Shown here: positions 13,246 through 22,400 of the stretch, piece by piece | Position numbering within the stretch: the stretch's first letter is position 1 | How the letters are laid out: each line of letters starts with the position of its first letter | From: a virus | Reading direction: 5' to 3' (one strand) | Length of the DNA stretch: 33,946 nucleotides | IMG/VR virus record: IMGVR_UViG_3300028025_004714 | Location: 1 to 33,946 of that record | Notes under the pieces: generated by a model | Databases searched by the model: none | Seen by the model: the letters and a program-made list of their open reading frames with translations, nothing else | Told to the model about the DNA's origin: nothing | Made by a program: the position numbers and the translations under genes

Positions 13246-14822
13246 TGTGTTTGTCCTAACTGACGTGCTTTTTTTCTTGCAAGATAATCCATTGCTTTTT
13301 GTGTCAACGGCCCCACATTTCTTTGCTCTTCTGTGGCATTGAAAACAACGGATTGCGGAAGGACTGTACCCGTAATTTCTTTGGTTGCTGTTACGGCTGC
13401 TTGTGGAATACTTTGCGGCAATCTTTCGCCTATAGCTCTGGCTTTCATCATATTTGAAACTTCATTTGCTCTGGCTTTTTGCAAAATAACACTTCCCTCT
13501 CTTGCCCCTTCCCTCATAGCAAATGCTGGTGCGGCTGCCATTGCTGCTCCTATTCCACCGCCTGCGCCATACCCCGCGCCGCCAGCAATAAGAGGTGTTA
13601 AACCACTTCCTGTAAGTTTAAATGCGCGTCCTACTATACCATCTTTTGCGGCTTTGTTTATTGCAATACGTTCCTCGGAAGTATAGCCCTTCATGCGTTT
13701 AGGATCGTTTTTCAATGCTCTGAAGCCGTTTTTAATGACGGTTGCAGGCTGTTCCGCGCCTTCCGCTCTTTGCACAATACGCTCAACATCTCTTAATCTT
13801 AATGATGCTGACCAGTATTTTCGCGCCTCTTTGACTGTTTCAAAAGCTTCTTTCCCGCCGGTAAACATGTAATCAGGCGCAGATTCAAGTCGATCACGCA
13901 AAACAGCCTGCATTTCTACATATTGCTTGCCTGATGGGGTGAATTTTCCAAAATTATCAACATTTGAATATGCCAATTCTCCCAAAGTTTCATCTAAAGC
14001 CTTCAAATCTTCAAAAGACGATGATTTTTTAGTGTAATTTTTAAGAATATCGTATGTTTCGGCAAAGGCATCCTTATTGCCTGCTGTTGCTTTTAATTGT
14101 GAGATCATCGGGCTTTTTTGAATGCGCTTTTGTGTATACTTTGCAAAATCATCAAGAAAGGCAGGGTAAACCTTGCCGCCCTGTTGATCGGCTAACTTGA
14201 AAAGCTGCGAACCTCTATCGCGTATTTCATCCGAAGTAAGCTTGCTGATCTGCCATCTTTTGATTGGCGTTCTCAATAAATCCTTAGCCGCTGTGACAAC
14301 TGTTTCACCTGAACGTGCAGCGGGAACTAATGTTGTTGCAAGATTAACGGCCGAATCTATAGGTAAAGCAAGGCGTGGATTTTCCTGTGAGAATTTCTGA
14401 TATCCTTCTGCAAGTCCTTGTGCTTCATTCGGAACTGTTTGTGCAAGTGTTTTACCTTCGCCAGTGCCGGCAGGGAGGCTACCCACTGCGTTTGCTGCGC
14501 TTGAAAAGAGTCCAGCCCCGTAGCCGCCAAGAGATTTATCAAGACCAGAAGCAAAATCAAGACCGCTTTTAACAAATTCGCCGCCAACATCACCAACGAA
14601 TCCAGCCCCAACTTTACCAGTCAAACCGAAAATAGTTTCGGGCATTGTCAATTTTCCCTCTCTTCGCTGCGAGAGAATGTCTTCGGCCATGGCGCTCCGC
14701 GTTTGCGCGTCCTCTCCTATTCGTGAAGAAAGTGAGGCTTGAGCATCAGGCGCACTAGGTTCATCCAAAAATCTAATTTTAGAGGGCATTTGTTTTTCTT
14801 CATCAAGGAATCTTATCGCCAT
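13242..14822 (-). CDS. Putative ejection (internal virion) protein, gp16/gp20-like (526 aa)
   Basis: A large helical, alanine- and glycine-rich protein in the position of P22 gp20/gp16. Residues 408-436 are a Gly/Ala-rich hydrophobic stretch (GGAGYGAGGGIGAAMAAA), suited to membrane insertion during DNA ejection, and another Gly-rich region lies at about 65-125. The N-terminus carries a duplicated hexapeptide, IRFLDE, at 3-8 and 16-21. Starts on the previous stop (TAATG). No catalytic motif such as a transglycosylase signature is evident. Confidence 0.72.
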   Translation of the reverse strand: MAIRFLDEEKQMPSKIRFLDEPSAPDAQASLSSRIGEDAQTRSAMAEDILSQRREGKLTMPETIFGLTGKVGAGFVGDVGGEFVKSGLDFASGLDKSLGGYGAGLFSSAANAVGSLPAGTGEGKTLAQTVPNEAQGLAEGYQKFSQENPRLALPIDSAVNLATTLVPAARSGETVVTAAKDLLRTPIKRWQISKLTSDEIRDRGSQLFKLADQQGGKVYPAFLDDFAKYTQKRIQKSPMISQLKATAGNKDAFAETYDILKNYTKKSSSFEDLKALDETLGELAYSNVDNFGKFTPSGKQYVEMQAVLRDRLESAPDYMFTGGKEAFETVKEARKYWSASLRLRDVERIVQRAEGAEQPATVIKNGFRALKNDPKRMKGYTSEERIAINKAAKDGIVGRAFKLTGSGLTPLIAGGAGYGAGGGIGAAMAAAPAFAMREGAREGSVILQKARANEVSNMMKARAIGERLPQSIPQAAVTATKEITGTVLPQSVVFNATEEQRNVGPLTQKAMDYLARKKARQLGQTQ

Positions 14823-16051
14823 TATTCAACAACTGCCCTTCTTCCACCGATCATAAGGATTGTTCCTTTCGGAAGATTAGCGGCTTCCGCTTCTTGCAAT
14901 GTGCTATATGAATTTTGCTCTGATTTTGGCAATTCACCAAAGTTTTCTTTGTAATAATTTTCAAGCATATCCTGATTTTTTAGAAAGAAACCTTCAATAT
15001 TATTAAGCTCTTTTTCCAGCATTGCGGGGCTTGTAAATTGGTCAAGATTTGCCACGGAATTCTCAAGTGCGCTAAATTCTTGAAAGCTTGTTGAACCAAG
15101 ACCGGACGCTCCACTCGCAGAAAGATTTTTCAATTCTGACAACGCATTTAGTGCGCTTTTGCTTTTAAGCTTTGAAAGAGTGTTTGCAAGCGACCTTGCT
15201 TCCGACTCTGGCAATGCCTGCAAAGATGCGCCGTAACCGGTGCTGAAAGGAGTAATCAGGTTTTTAGCGTCAAGCACGTCTTTCATGACAGATTGAAGCT
15301 TTGCCCTACCGGATAAGATTTTGTTTTTCTCTACAGGTTGAGACTCATCTTTCTTGAGTGCGCTTTCACCCTTTTTTATTGTTAATTGCTTTGCAACATC
15401 AACATTCGCCGCGCCCACGTCTTTTTGACCTACAGGGCTTTGTGAATACGCATCAGAGGCAGGGGGGAGTGCGCTCGGCTCATTTGTTGCCAATCCGGCA
15501 TCACTTATGCCAGTGTCATCAAGCGTCATATATTTTGCATCGGGAAGCGCATCGCCGCCATTCAAAACCATATTTCGGAATTGATCGGGTTGCATTGTCT
15601 CATCTTGAACAGGCATTGAAAGAAGCTGTTCTCTTTTGCTCATTGGCGCAGATACAGGCTGCCCCGCGTCTACAGCAGGAACTTGCGCAGAACCGCCGAC
15701 ATCATTTGCATTCAAAAGTTGCGCAAATGGGTTTGCCGTTGTCCTCGGAACAAGATTTCCTAGCGCATCTTGCGAGTATTCAGTCTTGTTGCCTTCCATC
15801 GCCGCACGTGCTTTTAACCGCGCCAGAATGTTTGGGTCTTTGTTTCCTGCTTGGTATGCTTGAACGTCTCTCAAAGACTGCTCATCCATCGTTAAATCAG
15901 GATTTGCAGCCTTATGTGCTAACGTTTTATCGAATTGCTTCTGATCCTGATATTGCGCGGCAAGCTGCAACAGCATTTGCCTGCGGTTTTGATTTTCGTT
16001 CTGCATCAAAGCAGTTTTGTTCTGGATGATATCCGCGCCGAAATTAGCCAT
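14822..16051 (-). CDS. Putative ejection-machinery protein with shared GDALPDA motif (409 aa)
   Basis: Helical N-terminal half, low-complexity middle, and a C-terminal region (about 270-409) that I recognise from podoviral internal or DNA-transfer proteins: a GYGASLQALPESEA start, a central GASGLGSTSFQE block and a final LPKGTILMIGGRRAVVE. Residues 166-187 carry GDALPDAKYM ... TGISDAGL, nearly repeated in the early membrane protein at 1319-1732. The ATG at 16051 overlaps the stop of the homing endonuclease gene; a GTG three bases upstream is also possible. Confidence 0.72.
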   Translation of the reverse strand: MANFGADIIQNKTALMQNENQNRRQMLLQLAAQYQDQKQFDKTLAHKAANPDLTMDEQSLRDVQAYQAGNKDPNILARLKARAAMEGNKTEYSQDALGNLVPRTTANPFAQLLNANDVGGSAQVPAVDAGQPVSAPMSKREQLLSMPVQDETMQPDQFRNMVLNGGDALPDAKYMTLDDTGISDAGLATNEPSALPPASDAYSQSPVGQKDVGAANVDVAKQLTIKKGESALKKDESQPVEKNKILSGRAKLQSVMKDVLDAKNLITPFSTGYGASLQALPESEARSLANTLSKLKSKSALNALSELKNLSASGASGLGSTSFQEFSALENSVANLDQFTSPAMLEKELNNIEGFFLKNQDMLENYYKENFGELPKSEQNSYSTLQEAEAANLPKGTILMIGGRRAVVE

Positions 16052-16617
16052 CACACACGCTCCATCTTTAAAGATTCGCTGTATTCAGAATATCTTGCAA
16101 ACTCTTTATGATATTGAATTGACAATGATTTATATAGTTGAATAGCTTCTTTTAATGTCAACACTCTTTTTCTTATAAAGATATCTTTGAATTTAAACTG
16201 TACAACATATTTATTTCTTTTTTCATCATAAGATACGCCCTTTATCCCAAGTTTATTATCTGATCTTACGGGCTTATTGCATTCGTTTTGGCTTCTATCT
16301 GCCTCGCGCAAATTTAATATACGATTGTCCGATGCGTCCATATTCACATGATCTATTTCTTTTTCTGGTTCATACCCGTAATAAATTAACCATGCAATTC
16401 TATGAGCAGGATAAGAAATATTATCTATGCACAGAGTAATACTAATACACTTGTCATTTCTATAGTGTTTGTACCCCGTTTGTTTTCCAGCATGCTTTAT
16501 ATTCCATGATTTCCCATTTTTAATATTTTCTGATCTTTGTTTCCATGTAAAAATTCCAGAATCAGGGTTGTAATCTAAAACATCTAATATTCTTTGTAAT
16601 TGAGGTAATTTTCTCAT
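16051..16617 (-). CDS. Free-standing HNH homing endonuclease with AP2-like domain (188 aa)
   Basis: The HNH core is clear: AHRIAWL at 71-77 and EIDHVNMDASDNRILNLR at 87-104, with Asp89/His90 and Asn98 as metal and catalytic residues. An AP2-like DNA-binding segment follows (LGIKGVSYDEKRNKYVVQF, from 123). This is the usual HNH_3 plus AP2 plan of phage homing enzymes that cut intron- or gene-free alleles. The gene is visibly more AT-rich than its neighbours and sits between two ejection-protein genes, so it is probably a later insertion. Frame intact. Confidence 0.9.
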   Translation of the reverse strand: MRKLPQLQRILDVLDYNPDSGIFTWKQRSENIKNGKSWNIKHAGKQTGYKHYRNDKCISITLCIDNISYPAHRIAWLIYYGYEPEKEIDHVNMDASDNRILNLREADRSQNECNKPVRSDNKLGIKGVSYDEKRNKYVVQFKFKDIFIRKRVLTLKEAIQLYKSLSIQYHKEFARYSEYSESLKMERV

Positions 16618-16618
16618 T

Positions 16619-17479
16619 TTAAACCTTCGTCATTTCTAAGCCCAGCATTTCGTAGTTTACCATTTTATAGCCGTTTTTGTGTATTTTCACGGCGTCAGGG
16701 TCTGTTTTCTCAATTTCATCGGCAAGAACACCACGATAACGACCGCTACCATCCTTATAATCAAACTCATAAATGTTATGCCCTTTTTCTTTGCCTACAT
16801 GAATGATGTTTTCTTTTAGGCGCGAATCCGACAAAGCATAAGCCTTAGTTGCAAGTCCGCCAAGACTTATTAAATTGCTGAATGCGCTTTGACGTCTAGC
16901 TGCTTTATCAGCCTGCGCAGAAAGATTTATTTGCGATGCTTGAGAATTTAAATCTGTGACGGCATTTGCGTAGTTTTGACCTATTGCCGCCGTTTGACCC
17001 GCCGCGTTTTGTCCGCTTCCAGAAATACCTGCAAGCATGTTGTAGGTACGATCTTTGTTTTGAGCATCCATGTTGAACGCGTTTGAAAATTCGTTTGAAG
17101 CCAGACCTTGCGAATACTTTAAAAGATCTTGGATTGTCGATGGTGAAGAATAACGACCACCAGCCGCATTTGCGCGGTTTATAGCTTGTTCGCCTTGGTC
17201 AAGATTAAACTGGTAATTCGGGCTTTCCTGAAACTGATCTTGTGTGAACGGATCATTAAGCGAGCCGTATTCATTTGTTCCCGCGCCATTATCACCGATT
17301 CCCAAAAGCATCGAAAGCTTGCTTAAACCCTGTTTGCCCGTGTCCAGCCACGGCATAACATCCGCGCGGCTCTGGTCGTACATCTCTTTTTCAAGGCGCA
17401 ATGATTTATTGATCATCTCCTCGGAATAACCCGTGTTCATTTTACCGCCGCCGCCTAGTATTCCTGATAAAAAGCCCAT
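16619..17479 (-). CDS. Ejection-type protein with C-terminal S74 chaperone-like domain (286 aa)
   Basis: The start MGFLSGILGGGGK and the Gln/Ala/Asn-rich helices (about 30-200) resemble P22 gp7-like DNA-transfer proteins. Residues 215-286 have the peptidase S74 intramolecular-chaperone pattern: SDSRLKENI with Ser217 and Lys222 in the catalytic spacing of five, then GRYRGVLADEIE, DPDAV and MVNYEMLGLEM. S74 domains normally trimerise and release tail spikes by self-cleavage; here cleavage after Ala216 would leave a 216-residue virion protein. The domain is short for S74 and may have lost activity. Confidence 0.75.
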   Translation of the reverse strand: MGFLSGILGGGGKMNTGYSEEMINKSLRLEKEMYDQSRADVMPWLDTGKQGLSKLSMLLGIGDNGAGTNEYGSLNDPFTQDQFQESPNYQFNLDQGEQAINRANAAGGRYSSPSTIQDLLKYSQGLASNEFSNAFNMDAQNKDRTYNMLAGISGSGQNAAGQTAAIGQNYANAVTDLNSQASQINLSAQADKAARRQSAFSNLISLGGLATKAYALSDSRLKENIIHVGKEKGHNIYEFDYKDGSGRYRGVLADEIEKTDPDAVKIHKNGYKMVNYEMLGLEMTKV

Positions 17480-17491
17480 ATCAATCCTCTT

Positions 17492-17761
17492 TTAAGATAT
17501 TATAGCGCGATCTGTGCATCTACGCCAGTTTACACCATCAGAAAACGCGATAACAGCCCCGCCGCTTTCGTTTGACACATATATTATATTTCCCTCATAT
17601 AAAGCCGCGCTCGGTACAGCCGCAACCAAATACGATTTTAACGGAAAAGGCGCACCGCCGATAAGTCTTTGCAGATCCTGAAACCATGCCGCCCAAATAC
17701 TACCGCATGTTCCGTTTGCGCTAATTTGCTGCTTGAGTGGCGGGGGTCTAAATCCTGTCAT
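17492..17761 (-). CDS. Small structural protein with SDGxNW module (89 aa)
   Basis: The C-terminal 40 residues (LYEGNIIYVSNESGGAVIAF then SDGVNWRR) are a module found at the ends of many phage tail and head-tail proteins. The N-terminal half is short and proline-rich, with a Trp-rich helix. It lies between gp10-like and the S74-tailed protein genes and is probably a tail or collar component. The ATG overlaps the stop of the gp10-like gene. Confidence 0.68.
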   Translation of the reverse strand: MTGFRPPPLKQQISANGTCGSIWAAWFQDLQRLIGGAPFPLKSYLVAAVPSAALYEGNIIYVSNESGGAVIAFSDGVNWRRCTDRAIIS

Positions 17762-19164
17762 GTTCCGTACAACCCATGTATTGACACCTCTACAGGTTCA
17801 CTGATTGCAAATTTTAATACAAATCCACGCGGTGAACCTAAGCGATCCCACTTCACGCGCTTTCTGAATTCGCCCTGCTTGCCGATTGATTTCCAGCGTT
17901 CCGCGCCGTAAGTATTGCCTAAATCCTTTGAAACTTGCAAAACTATCTGCGGATCTTCGCATTCTGCGTTACCTACGCCCGTTTTCATGCTCAAAACAAG
18001 CTCGTTTATCTCTGTTCTATCCATTTCTTGCGATAAAACAGGACAAATACGCGTTCTATGTATCTTTTTCGTGCCGTCTTTGTAGTAGTTTAGTTTCATC
18101 TTATATATGTTTCCGTTCTCCCGATCACCAACAAGATGTGAACCGTTAAAGAACGTATGACACGATCCAAGGTGCAGCTCTTCACTATTTGTAACATCGT
18201 TGAAATATGTCCGTTCGTGCCAGATTTTCGTTGAGGCATCAAAAACCCATGTTGAATTAAGCCCTACGACTTGGAGCATTAAAAATTCATGCCCTACAGT
18301 TTTATAAGTCCAAATGTACGCGCGTGAAATATCAACAACGCTTGCAAGAGCTTCTTCAACAGCCGCATTCGATATGCGTACAGGGCGATAACCTTCGGAA
18401 ACCTGATAGACGTACCGCCCGCCTTCTTTGTCCTCACCAAGCCAAACCACGTTATTATCAAAGCTGCACCGTGCATGAGGGGCGGCAATACCGACTTGCA
18501 TGACCGCTTGAGAAATGCGCGTAAAAACAGGCGTTGAACCTGTGTTGTAATAGACCTCAACAGTGCTCGAACCGAATAAGAACAGTTCGCCGTGATCCGA
18601 AAGTAATGAAACAAGGCTATCAGGTGCGCTTTCGACTGCAATCCTATCCAGAGCCGCCCACGTGAACCCATCGCCGTTAGCTGAAATCATAAAGTCGCCC
18701 GTAGACGGATCATTCACAATGAAATACGTGTCTTGAAAATCGCAAACTGTCGCGCCGTTCGGGAAATCATTATCACTAATTTGTACAAAGGCATTGGTTG
18801 CCAGCGTCAAGATGTAACCATTCACGCCATCAACCATCATGACTTGCGTACCATTCGCAGCGAGAGAAACACGGGTAATCGCGCTGTTCAATGTGCCGCG
18901 CTCTGTCGCTACACCAAGAGCAGAAATTTCATAAAGCTTATTGCCGGATACGAAAAAGCAACGACCGCCTTCCGTTGTCAAGCATCCGCGATGCGGGCCA
19001 CCCCCTGCTACAGTGTAAGGCTCAAGCCCCGGCGTGCCGACCAATCGCGCAGGGGTTTTAGAAGAGCCGCTTTCAGATAGTTCGGCAAATAAGTTTACGC
19101 AACGCTGGGCATCGTATGAAAGGTCTGTCAGTGCATAACTCTGTCCAACAATCGGTATCTGCAT
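17758..19164 (-). CDS. P22 gp10-like packaged-DNA stabilisation protein (468 aa)
   Basis: Head-to-tail completion protein that plugs the portal after packaging. The start contains VGQSYALTDLSYDAQRCVNL and then TPGLEPY, the opening blocks of the P22 gp10 family. Length is 468 against 472 in P22. Internal strands with WLGEDKEGGRYVYQ and VFDASTKIWHERT fit its beta-propeller-like body. In P22, gp4 and gp10 are neighbours; here a tailspike-type gene lies between them. The ATG follows directly on the upstream stop (TAAATG). Confidence 0.9.
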   Translation of the reverse strand: MQIPIVGQSYALTDLSYDAQRCVNLFAELSESGSSKTPARLVGTPGLEPYTVAGGGPHRGCLTTEGGRCFFVSGNKLYEISALGVATERGTLNSAITRVSLAANGTQVMMVDGVNGYILTLATNAFVQISDNDFPNGATVCDFQDTYFIVNDPSTGDFMISANGDGFTWAALDRIAVESAPDSLVSLLSDHGELFLFGSSTVEVYYNTGSTPVFTRISQAVMQVGIAAPHARCSFDNNVVWLGEDKEGGRYVYQVSEGYRPVRISNAAVEEALASVVDISRAYIWTYKTVGHEFLMLQVVGLNSTWVFDASTKIWHERTYFNDVTNSEELHLGSCHTFFNGSHLVGDRENGNIYKMKLNYYKDGTKKIHRTRICPVLSQEMDRTEINELVLSMKTGVGNAECEDPQIVLQVSKDLGNTYGAERWKSIGKQGEFRKRVKWDRLGSPRGFVLKFAISEPVEVSIHGLYGT

Positions 19165-19485
19165 TTAACCCACCCGAAACCATTTAGCACTGCCGTCTGT
19201 GGTGTAAACATATCTTGCGAATCCACCAACTGCGAGCGTTGTGACCGCGCCTATAATTGTTCCATTTCCAAGTGTCAGAGCTGTTAATATCTGCTCTGAG
19301 GTAATAATAACTTCATCCCCATGTTGCGGGCTGGATGGCATATTCACTGTAAGTGTTGCCAGAGTTCCCGCCGGGCGAATAATAGCATAAACTACCTTTT
19401 CCCGCGTTAAATTAACTGTACCGCCTGTGCTTGGTACAGAAGTTTGAAATGATCTTGCTGTTTCCGAATCTACTGTTGTCGCCAT
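19165..19485 (-). CDS. Small beta-rich structural protein (106 aa)
   Basis: Starts MATTVDSETARSFQTS and is almost all beta, with a Gly-rich end YTTDGSAKWFRVG that resembles the SDG-x-x-W module of other proteins here. The ATG overlaps the tailspike stop by one base; the longer frame to 19500 has no ribosome site. Perhaps a small tail or receptor-binding accessory of the preceding spike. Confidence 0.65.
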   Translation of the reverse strand: MATTVDSETARSFQTSVPSTGGTVNLTREKVVYAIIRPAGTLATLTVNMPSSPQHGDEVIITSEQILTALTLGNGTIIGAVTTLAVGGFARYVYTTDGSAKWFRVG

Positions 19486-22400
19486 TATCCAAGCACCCAT
19501 GTTCCTGTTGAAGAAATAGCCATCCAGTTGGTTGTGTCGATAATAATCAATTCAATACATGAACCTATTGTGGTTGACTCAATGTACCCGCCTGAAGTAG
19601 ACGCAGATGAACCGTTATATATAAAATCACCTGATTGCGCTGTAATTCGTATTCCGTCAGCGTCAATCACACAGGCTTTATAGTTTGACACGCCGTCAGT
19701 CACACTTGCGCTTGGTAAAGTTATATTCGCTTTCGATGTTGAGCCTGTGTTGATGTAAGTATAGTTCGTCTGGTTTGCCAGCGTAGGTGTTGAAGCTACT
19801 CCACCCGTGTCAAGTGTCGTGAGAGGGTATTTCGTAACAAGACCATCGTCAAAACGCGCTATTCCGTTGTTAACAAAAATTGAATATGGATTTGTGATAG
19901 TGACATTCGCTCCTGCTTGCGGAGCATCATCTATGTAGAAAGATGCGGCATCCGTAATTGTACTTGCACCAACAGCAGAATGTGTCGAGTTAAGCATCCA
20001 GAAATCATACTGAGAGGCTAAAGCTCCTGTAGCATGCTCTCGTGTTGCAGAGAAGTCGAGCTTCCAAAGCGGGGCGTTTGTGGAAGCTGTAAGCCCAGTA
20101 TCTGCAGGGGCTGTGTAAGTGACATCAGCCGTTCCCGCTGTACCGTTCGTTGTTGGTGTTAAGGAGAAACTGTACGGCAGCATACGGAAGCGTGTCGTAC
20201 CATCAGAGCGGTCAGGCTGGAAGTTAATTCCGCGCGTTGCCCCGTAACCGCCCAAAACAAGATTACAAGTGCTGTCGGATGCGGTGCAGTAAATAGCCGC
20301 GTTATCCGTTGCGGCAGTCTGCGGCTGGATTGTGACACCAATATCAGATGAAGCAACGCTTGTATCAATATTGAACAGATTGACCGATGAACCCGCTTGC
20401 CGAACGCTGAATGCATTCGCTGTTGTCGCTTCAATCGCCTTCTTTCCTGAAATTCTTGAAACATCGGTTTTTAAATTAAGTGTCGATGCATTCGGGCTTG
20501 TCACTTGCGGCGCAATTGTCGCAACGCTGTTTGTATCCGTCCAGTCTCCGTAATCGTAATATTTCGCTGCCGTAGTATCAAATTCGGTGAATAGCGTACT
20601 AGGGAGGGCGCGATTTCGTATTGAATGCATTTTTTCGATCCGAACTGTTGCTCCGCCGTCATCAGCATCAGAGCCGAGTGTCACAGTTCCGAAATCTGCC
20701 TGAATGACCCAATCCGTGTAACTCCCCGAACCGCCTGTTTTTGAGACGGTAATATCAAGAACGCCTGTTGTACTATCATAATCCGTGACCGTTCCGAGCA
20801 TATAGTTTGAAGGGCTTCCCGCTGAATATGCGAGAACGCTCATTTTAACCCGATAGCGTTCCGATGACTGTGTTGTGAAACTCTTTGAACCTGTTCCGAC
20901 AGAAACGCTTGTAACGCTCGTTCCCTCCAGTCCTGAAACATTCATATTGCGGCGGTCATCAACCACACTTTCAAATTCAAAATTTGTTCCAGGACGTGCA
21001 TAAACCGGCTGTGTAATATCTTTAAACAAAACATTTTGCGCGTAAATTTCTGCGTCAGTTTCTCCGACAATCCCTGTAAACATACCCTCAAATCGCGCGT
21101 TACTAAGGTGTAATTTTGGTTTTTTTGTATTCGTATTGTCTTGAGTAATAAAACTTGAATTTGTATCAGCAATATAAATCCCGTTACTGTCGCTTGTCGA
21201 TTGCGTTGCTGCAACATCATCATTTATGTCATCCAGGCCGCGAATATCAACATTATTAAACCAATACTCGGGCTGCTGAGTTCCGTGATTTGTTGCAACA
21301 ATACGAACCCCTGAATTTCCTCCGTATTGTTTATAGCCGTCAACGTTCATGCTTAAACCGCGCACCTGAATGCAGCGTCCCTCGTATGATCCGAACTGCG
21401 GACCACGTTCCGGCGCAATACACTGGATATTCTTCATTGTCGCTTCTGCGTCCTCTTCGTGCGTATCAAACGCAACCCCGAAAGCCCCGATAGCAAGTCC
21501 GCCGTCAAGCATTGTGTAGACAGGCTGCCCTTTTTGAATAACCGAGCTTCCTGAAGTCAGTTTTGCATTCCAAGTCGCCGTTTGGGCATCAGACGTTCGG
21601 CAATGCCGCCCATTCACGCAAGTTACATTATACGCTGTTGATCCGAATGCTGTGCCGTAGTCAGAATAACCATATCCAAGACCCGTAACATTCGCAGTTT
21701 CTCCGGCTGTTGCTGTCCCCGAAAAAGCGACAAAACCATTCGCGCTCAAATAATTCCCGTAAGTGTCCTTGCATTGGAAAGTGTCGTTTGTTTTATCTGA
21801 CACACGACAAACAATATTATTAAGAGTTTCATATCCGGCAGGCATTCCGGAGAGATAAATCCCGTTTCCTCCGTTAGAAAATCCGTGTGCAACGCTGGTG
21901 AATACTGCAGGGTTTGTTGCAGAAATTGCAGTTATGGTTTTCGGTGTTCCGCTCGCATCATTCGTTCCCATGTTTTTGAGATTGATCGTGAAAAGATTTT
22001 CAATCTTGCTGAAAGGTGAAGATCTGCGAATAATGCACGCATCCCAGACGTCATCGCAGCGCACATCTTTAAACAAAGCATCGGGTATCCCGCGAATATC
22101 GAAAGTCGGATCAGAAACGGTTATTGAAACGTCTGAAGTATCACCGATAGCAATCCCTTTTATTCCCTCAAGAGAGAATTTACGGGCTTTTGTAAATCGG
22201 TAAAGCTGCGGCGATTGAGCGTAATATTCTGAATATTTCAGCGGGGCAGCTAAAAAAATGTAATTATTCGTGGTGTCAATTCCGACAATTTGATTTGCTT
22301 CGCCTGCCCACCCTGGGCTTGAAGCACTTTGCCCGCCGCTTGAATAAGTACCGGTATCGCAATTAACGTCCGTTCCTGCTGTTGTGTCGGTTGCATTATC

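Noticed and set aside
15358-16029. Plus-strand frame of 223 codons opposite the 409-residue ejection-type protein.
   Set aside because: Histidine/glutamine-rich shadow of a real minus-strand gene; no ribosome site.
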